Assembly: GCF_900090315.1 (NCBI RefSeq)
Contig: NZ_FMHZ01000002.1
Location: forward strand, 1,962,501 to 2,026,500
Direction: 5' to 3'
Length of the DNA: 64,000 bases
DNA from: Micromonospora citrea
Lineage (GTDB): Bacteria > Actinomycetota > Actinomycetes > Mycobacteriales > Micromonosporaceae
The notes beneath the pieces were generated by a model. That model was not told the origin of the DNA. It searched no databases and worked only from the letters and a program-made list of their open reading frames with translations. Below are positions 60,348 through 64,000 of this stretch, in pieces (the stretch's first letter is position 1; each line of letters starts with the position of its first letter). Position numbers and translations under genes: made by a program.

Positions 60348-60590
60348 CTGGCGGGCACCGACGCGCGCCGGGGCCGCGGGTCGCCCCCCGGCGTGTCCGG
60401 CGGTGGACAGGCGGCTCCCCCGGCCCCGGTCGCGCCGGTGACGCCGGCCGTGACTACCCTCGTGGTCGCGTCCCTTCGTGCGCGTGGCTGAGGGACGGTG
60501 CCGACCGGGCGATCGTGTCCGCGTCGCGCTGCGACGGGCCCCGCCCCGGAGCCCCGCCCGGGGCCGGTTGGTCGGGTGCCCGGGTCATCG

Positions 60591-60610
60591 GGTAACCTGG
60601 CCAGGTTGCC
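60591..60610 (+). promoter_or_regulatory. 20-bp near-palindrome at the rpmB promoter
   Basis: GGTAACCTGG and CCAGGTTGCC are inverted copies with one mismatch and no spacer. It covers a TAACCT -10-like hexamer, about 65 bp before the rpmB GTG, so a bound regulator would block transcription. Confidence 0.4.
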
Positions 60611-60662
60611 CGGGCAGCGCCTGGCGGCGACCTCATGAACGTTTCAAACCCAGGAGTATCCC

Positions 60663-60854
60663 GTGGCTAGCGTGTGCGACGTCTGTGGCAAGGGACCGGG
60701 CTTCGGCCACAACGTGTCCCACTCGCACCGGCGGACCAACCGCCGCTGGAACCCGAACATCCAGTCGGTGCGTACCCCGGCCGGTGGCGGCAACACCAAG
60801 AAGATGCAGGTCTGCACCTCCTGCATCAAGGCTGGCAAGGTCACCCGCGCCTGA
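60663..60854 (+). CDS. rpmB: 50S ribosomal protein L28 (zinc form)
   Basis: L28 is a small protein of the large subunit. The 63-aa product has [20 protein letters not shown] and [10 protein letters not shown], with Cys pairs Cys5/Cys8 (CDVC) and CTSC near the C-terminus, so it is the zinc-binding (C+) form. The GTG at 60663 has AGGAG 7 nt upstream. It is followed by a strong hairpin. Confidence 0.97.
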   Translation: MASVCDVCGKGPGFGHNVSHSHRRTNRRWNPNIQSVRTPAGGGNTKKMQVCTSCIKAGKVTRA

Positions 60855-60885
60855 CGCGGTAGCCCTCAGCTTCACACTCGTCACT

Positions 60886-60914
60886 ACCGGCGGGCCCCTC
60901 GTGGGCCCGCCGGT
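60886..60914 (+). terminator. Terminator after rpmB
   Basis: ACCGGCGGGCCC at 60886-60897 pairs perfectly with GGGCCCGCCGGT at 60903-60914 around CTCGT, 31 bp after the rpmB stop. TCTGTC follows. Confidence 0.8.
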
Positions 60915-61133
60915 TCTGTCGTGTCCGGACCTGCCGCCCGCCGGTCCTGTCGCGTCCGGGCCGCCGTCGAGACACCGGTCCGTTGCCGCCCGGCGGTCCG
61001 GGTCAGGGCCGGCCGGCTGACGGATAGGCGACGGCCGGTTCGAACGCACGACGCTGACCTGGTTAGGGTCTGCGTGCGCCGGGAGTCCGGATCGAGGCCG
61101 GCGCGACGGAGAACCGAGCGCGGAGGACGACTG

Positions 61134-62390
61134 GTGCAGCTTGACCTAGGCCGGCACGAGATGGTCATCGTCGGGGCCTCCCTCGGAATGCTGCGCTGGT
61201 TCAGCGAGGAGCTGCCGGCCGGCACCGTCGTCCTCGTCGAGGAACCGGACGTCATCGAACGCCGAGGGCTGGAGCGGTTCGCCCGCGAGATGGCCTTCAT
61301 CTCCCGGGTGGTGCCCGCCGAGTACCAGACCGGCCTGGACGCCGCCGCGCTGATCGCCCGGGAACCCGCGCTGGCGACCGCCCGCCTGGTCATGCCCGGC
61401 CTGGAGTACGCCGTCGGCGCCGCCGCCCGGCTCGCCGAGGCGCTGGGCCTGCCCGGGGCCGGTCCCGCCGCGGCCGACATCTTCGCCGACAAGCACCGGA
61501 TGCGGCTGCTCGCCGCCGAGGCCGGCCTGGCCAACCCGGCCTTCGCGCTGGTCGACTCCCCCGTCGCCGCGACGGAGTTCGCCGAGCGGCACGGCGGCCG
61601 GTGCGTGCTGAAGCCGACCCGCCGTTCGGGCAGCCTCGGGGTGCAGATCATCGCCGACCCGGCGGAGGTCGCCGGCGCCTGGGCGGGGACGGCCTCCCCC
61701 GAGGAGCCGCCGGAGGCGACCGGCCGGGGGCTGCCCACGGGCGTCCTCGTCGAGCAGGTCGTCGACGGTCGGGAGCACAGCGTCGAACTGCTGGTCGCCG
61801 ACGGCGAGGTCTTCTTCGCCAACGTCACCGACAAGCGGGTGCTGCCGGGACGCGCCCCGGTGGAGACCGGCCACACCGTGCCGACCGCGCTGCCCGAGGC
61901 GACCCGTCGGGAGCTGATCGAGGTGGCGACCCGGCTGGCCGCCGCCGCCGGTTTCCGCACCGGCACGCTGCACAGCGAGTGGATCGTCGCCGACGGGGTG
62001 CCGACGCTGGTCGAGTGCGCGGCCCGGCTGCCCGGCGACATGATCACCGCGCTGGTGTCGATCGCGTACGAGTGCGGGTTCATCGAGGCGTACCTGCGGA
62101 CGCTGCGCGGGGAGCGGCCGGCGCTGCCGGCGCGGCCGAGCGGCGCGGCGGCGGTCGAGTTCCTGCTGGCCCCGCCCGGCACCGTCACCGCCATCGACGG
62201 GAGGCGCCAGGCCCTGCGGGTGCCCGGGGTGCTCGAGGTGCAGCTCGACGTGGCGGTCGGCGACGCCGTGGCCCAGGTGACGTCCTCGCTGCGGCGCAGC
62301 GGTCACCTGCTGGCCTGGGGCGCCGACCCGGCCGAGGCGACCGCCAACGCCGGCAAGGCCGCCGAGCAGATCCGGATCACCACCGCCTGA
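61134..62390 (+). CDS. ATP-grasp domain protein (unknown substrate)
   Basis: The 418-aa product has an N-terminal Rossmann-like region (MVIVGASLGMLRWFSEEL), then an ATP-grasp fold: FADKHRMRLLAAEAGLANP, CVLKPTRRSGSLGVQII (the Lys and glycine-rich ATP loop), VLVEQVVDGREHSVELLVAD, and TLVECAARLPGDMI with the metal-binding Glu and a nearby Arg. A biotin-carboxylase-like C-terminal piece follows. Such ligases join a carboxylate to an amine or thiol; neither partner can be inferred here. The GTG at 61134 has GGAGG upstream. It stands alone, with no biosynthetic genes beside it. Confidence 0.88.
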   Translation: MQLDLGRHEMVIVGASLGMLRWFSEELPAGTVVLVEEPDVIERRGLERFAREMAFISRVVPAEYQTGLDAAALIAREPALATARLVMPGLEYAVGAAARLAEALGLPGAGPAAADIFADKHRMRLLAAEAGLANPAFALVDSPVAATEFAERHGGRCVLKPTRRSGSLGVQIIADPAEVAGAWAGTASPEEPPEATGRGLPTGVLVEQVVDGREHSVELLVADGEVFFANVTDKRVLPGRAPVETGHTVPTALPEATRRELIEVATRLAAAAGFRTGTLHSEWIVADGVPTLVECAARLPGDMITALVSIAYECGFIEAYLRTLRGERPALPARPSGAAAVEFLLAPPGTVTAIDGRRQALRVPGVLEVQLDVAVGDAVAQVTSSLRRSGHLLAWGADPAEATANAGKAAEQIRITTA

Positions 62391-62418
62391 GCCGGCGCGC
62401 GGCGCCCCGGGCGGCGGC

Positions 62419-62886
62419 TCAGAGGGTGCGGCCGAACGAGATGCAGCCCGGGGCGTCCTTGTAGAAGCCGAAGTTGGGGATCCGCTCGTAGCCGGCCGCC
62501 GTGTACATGGCGATGGCCTCGGGCTGCCTGTCGCCGCACTCCAGGACGATCCGCTTGCGCCCGTGCTCGCGGGCCGAGCGCTCCACCGCCGCCAGCACCG
62601 CCCGGGCCACGCCCCGGCCCCGGGCCGCGCGGGTCGTGAACATCCGCTTCAGTTCGGCCGTGTCGCCCTCGTCACCGTGGCTGCGCCAGCCGCCGCAGCC
62701 GACCGGCTCGCCGTCCAGGTGGGCGACGAGGAAGGCGCCGGCCGGCGGCTCGAACTCGCCCGGCTCGACCGGGGTGTCGTCGCCGCTGCCGCCGTACCGC
62801 TCGCCCAGCTCGGCCAGCGCGGCGCGGATCAGCCGCTGCGCGACAGGCGAGTCGAAGCGCTCGACGCGGATCTCGATTGCACTCAC
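62419..62886 (-). CDS. GNAT family N-acetyltransferase
   Basis: The 155-aa product has the GNAT motifs: FLVAHLDGEPVGCGGWR, then LKRMFTTRAARGRGVARAVL (motif A, acetyl-CoA loop), and AIAMYTAAGYERIPNFGFYK near the end. The substrate is unknown. The GTG at 62886 lies 7 nt below TACCCT and has no ribosome binding site. It is convergent with the ATP-grasp gene and lies 29 bp after thiL on the same strand. Confidence 0.88.
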   Translation of the reverse strand: MSAIEIRVERFDSPVAQRLIRAALAELGERYGGSGDDTPVEPGEFEPPAGAFLVAHLDGEPVGCGGWRSHGDEGDTAELKRMFTTRAARGRGVARAVLAAVERSAREHGRKRIVLECGDRQPEAIAMYTAAGYERIPNFGFYKDAPGCISFGRTL

Positions 62887-62893
62887 GGAGTAA

Positions 62894-62899
62894 AGGGTA
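62894..62899 (-). promoter_or_regulatory. TACCCT -10 box, leaderless GNAT start
   Basis: On the minus strand TACCCT is followed after 7 nt by the GTG at 62886. Confidence 0.35.
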
Positions 62900-62915
62900 C
62901 GACCCGTGCCGGCCC

Positions 62916-63854
62916 TTACCGGAAGTGGTCCCAGCCGCCGGGCCCGTCGTAGGGGCGGCCGTCGACGGTGACGCCGGAGCCCTCCGTCACCCGCCCGACC
63001 GCCCGCCAGTCGGGCGGCAGGGCCACCGCCGGCGGGAAGGTCGCGGCCAGCGCGTGGTCCTCGCCCCCGGCGAGGAGCCAGGAGTACGGATCGACGCCGA
63101 GCGCCTGGGCGGCGTCGCGCATCTGCCGGGGCACCTCGAACGCGTCCCGCCGCACGTCCACGGCCACCCCGCTGGCCTTCGCCACGTGCCCGAGGTCGGC
63201 GACGAGCCCGTCCGACACGTCGATCATCGAGGTGGCGCCGAGCCGGGCCGCGTGCGGTCCGGCCGCGTACGGCACCTCCGGCCGCCGGTACGCCTCCACC
63301 AGCAGCCGGGGCGTGCGGAAGCCCCGGGAGAGCACGGTCAGCCCGGCTGCCGCGTACCCGGTCCGGCCGGCCAGGGCCAGCACGTCCCCCGGGCGCGCCC
63401 CGGCGCGGGTGACCGGCGGCCGGCCGCCGAGGTCGCCGAGGGCGGTGACCGCGATCGTCAGCGTGGGGCTGGCCGACATGTCCCCGCCCACCACGCTCGC
63501 GCCGACCTTCGCCGCCTCGGCGGCCAGCCCGTCGGCGAGCTCCTCGGCCCACTCGAGCTCCAACTCCGGCGGCATGCAGAGCGCCACCAGCAGCGCCGTC
63601 GGCTCCGCCCCCATCGCGGCGATGTCGGCCAGGTTGGCCGCCGCCGCCCGGTGGCCGACGTCACGCGCGGCCGACCAGTCCCGCCGGAAGTGCCGCCCCT
63701 CCACCAGCACGTCCGTCGAGGCCGCCACCCGGGCGTCCGGGGCGGACACCAACGCCGCGTCGTCCCCCGGACCGAGCAGAACGGTCGATCCGTACGACAA
63801 CCGGGCGGTCACCCGGTCGATCAGGCCGAACTCGCCGATCCCCGCCACACTCAT
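62916..63854 (-). CDS. thiL: Thiamine-monophosphate kinase
   Basis: ThiL phosphorylates thiamine monophosphate to thiamine diphosphate. The 312-aa product has GEFGLIDRVTARL, LLGPGDDAALV (metal-binding Asp pair), STDVLVEGRHFRRDW, AAANLADIAAMGAEPTALLV, VVGGDMSAS, SMIDVSDGLVADLGHVAK and LLAGGEDHALAATF, the complete PurM-like motif set. The ATG at 63854 is the family-typical start. No thiamine riboswitch is visible in the 122 bp upstream. Confidence 0.97.
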   Translation of the reverse strand: MSVAGIGEFGLIDRVTARLSYGSTVLLGPGDDAALVSAPDARVAASTDVLVEGRHFRRDWSAARDVGHRAAAANLADIAAMGAEPTALLVALCMPPELELEWAEELADGLAAEAAKVGASVVGGDMSASPTLTIAVTALGDLGGRPPVTRAGARPGDVLALAGRTGYAAAGLTVLSRGFRTPRLLVEAYRRPEVPYAAGPHAARLGATSMIDVSDGLVADLGHVAKASGVAVDVRRDAFEVPRQMRDAAQALGVDPYSWLLAGGEDHALAATFPPAVALPPDWRAVGRVTEGSGVTVDGRPYDGPGGWDHFR

Positions 63855-63976
63855 GCCGGCCCTCCGCCGTGCTCGCTCACCGCTTCTCCTCGACCACCGA
63901 TAGGGATCAGACCTGGTCCGTAAGGTACTTTCTCCCTTCGGGCCGCCTGTGAGCGGCGACGGACGGAGGTCGAGTC

Positions 63977-64000
63977 GTGGTACAGGCGTACATCCTCATC
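63977..64000 (+). CDS. Start of a Lrp/AsnC-type ligand-binding protein (partial)
   Basis: Only eight codons are present: GTG, then VQAYILI. They follow a clear GGAGG site 8 nt upstream. Short actinobacterial AsnC-type proteins often start MVQAYILI(Q), so I suggest that family, but the rest lies outside the window. It is divergent from thiL. Confidence 0.55.

Larger units (their letters stand above)
60335..60662. other. 328-bp divergent intergenic region upstream of rpmB
   Basis: It separates the DAK2 gene (minus) from rpmB (plus). It holds a TAGGCT box at 60342-60347, a 7-bp hairpin at 60469-60497, the near-palindrome at 60591-60610 and a TAACCT hexamer at 60593-60598. I see no gene. Confidence 0.55.

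Noticed and set aside
63855..63976. Thiamine riboswitch upstream of thiL
   Set aside because: The conserved CUGAGA and related segments of the TPP aptamer are not visible on the minus strand.

Overview
This 64-kb window is a very GC-rich actinobacterial chromosome segment that carries almost only conserved core genes. Third-position G/C bias is strong in every real gene, ATG and GTG starts alternate, several genes look leaderless, and the gene set includes actinobacterial markers (SepIVA-like protein, DUF2469 next to rnhB, GlnR-type boxes, Zn-binding L28 and L32). From the gene complement and order I infer a Micromonosporaceae member, most likely Micromonospora or a close relative; the sequence alone does not fix the genus. 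From memory, the order (pyrH, tsf, rpsB ... xerC, dprA, comM, yraN ... DUF2469, rnhB, lepB, rplS, trmD, rimM, khpA, rpsP ... ffh, glnD, glnB, amt, ftsY, smc ... fpg, rnc, DUF177, sepIVA ... coaD, rsmD, recG, DAK2, rpmB, thiL) follows the Mycobacterium tuberculosis order from about Rv2883c to Rv2977c, with local insertions and one inverted block.

Layout. 1-2597: pyrH (3' end cut off), tsf and rpsB on the minus strand. 3147-4385: a membrane protein with ten SGRF-type repeats. 4703-12891: a block of opposite orientation with yraN, comM, dprA, a small unknown gene, a tyrosine recombinase with a repeat-expanded linker, a GNAT/aminotransferase pair and an M23 peptidase. 13101-15126: a methyltransferase and a sulfite-oxidase-family enzyme. 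15236-21221 (minus): rpsP-khpA-rimM-trmD, rplS, two signal peptidases, NUDIX, rnhB, DUF2469. 21468-30111: DUF402, proS, a TetR/amidohydrolase pair, a large secreted subtilase and a Uma2 nuclease-family protein. 30178-38395: ffh, the nitrogen operon amt-glnK-glnD with GlnR-like boxes, a phosphotransferase and ftsY. 38546-40847: a PhoD-like phosphatase and a DinB-like protein. 41006-45747: HAD hydrolase, smc and a 64-aa coiled-coil protein. 46122-50661: an inserted envelope block (CAP domain, GH114-like lipoprotein, MMPL transporter). 50881-56469: mutM, rnc, plsX, rpmF, DUF177, sepIVA, coaD, rsmD. 56523-64000: recG, DAK2/FakA-like protein, rpmB, an ATP-grasp protein, GNAT, thiL, and the first codons of an AsnC-type gene.

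The genes serve translation (ribosomal proteins, tRNA modification and charging), protein export (Ffh, FtsY, signal peptidases), chromosome maintenance (SMC, RecG, MutM, RNase HII, XerC, DprA, ComM), lipid synthesis and nitrogen sensing.

I did not find a defence island, prophage, biosynthetic cluster, CRISPR array or tRNA. The most unusual features are: many short tandem-repeat arrays of unrelated sequence (15-60 bp units) in intergenic regions, at gene 3' ends and inside conserved enzymes (XerC, RimM, RNase III, GlnD); a shared two-box element (CGTCCACAG, 10 nt, GTCCACAGGC) at the same distance upstream of yraN and the M23 peptidase, the two ends of the inverted block; small ORFs coupled to xerC and comM by GTGA overlaps; and a recurrent leaderless promoter module (T/CAGGCT, 6-7 nt, GTG/ATG).
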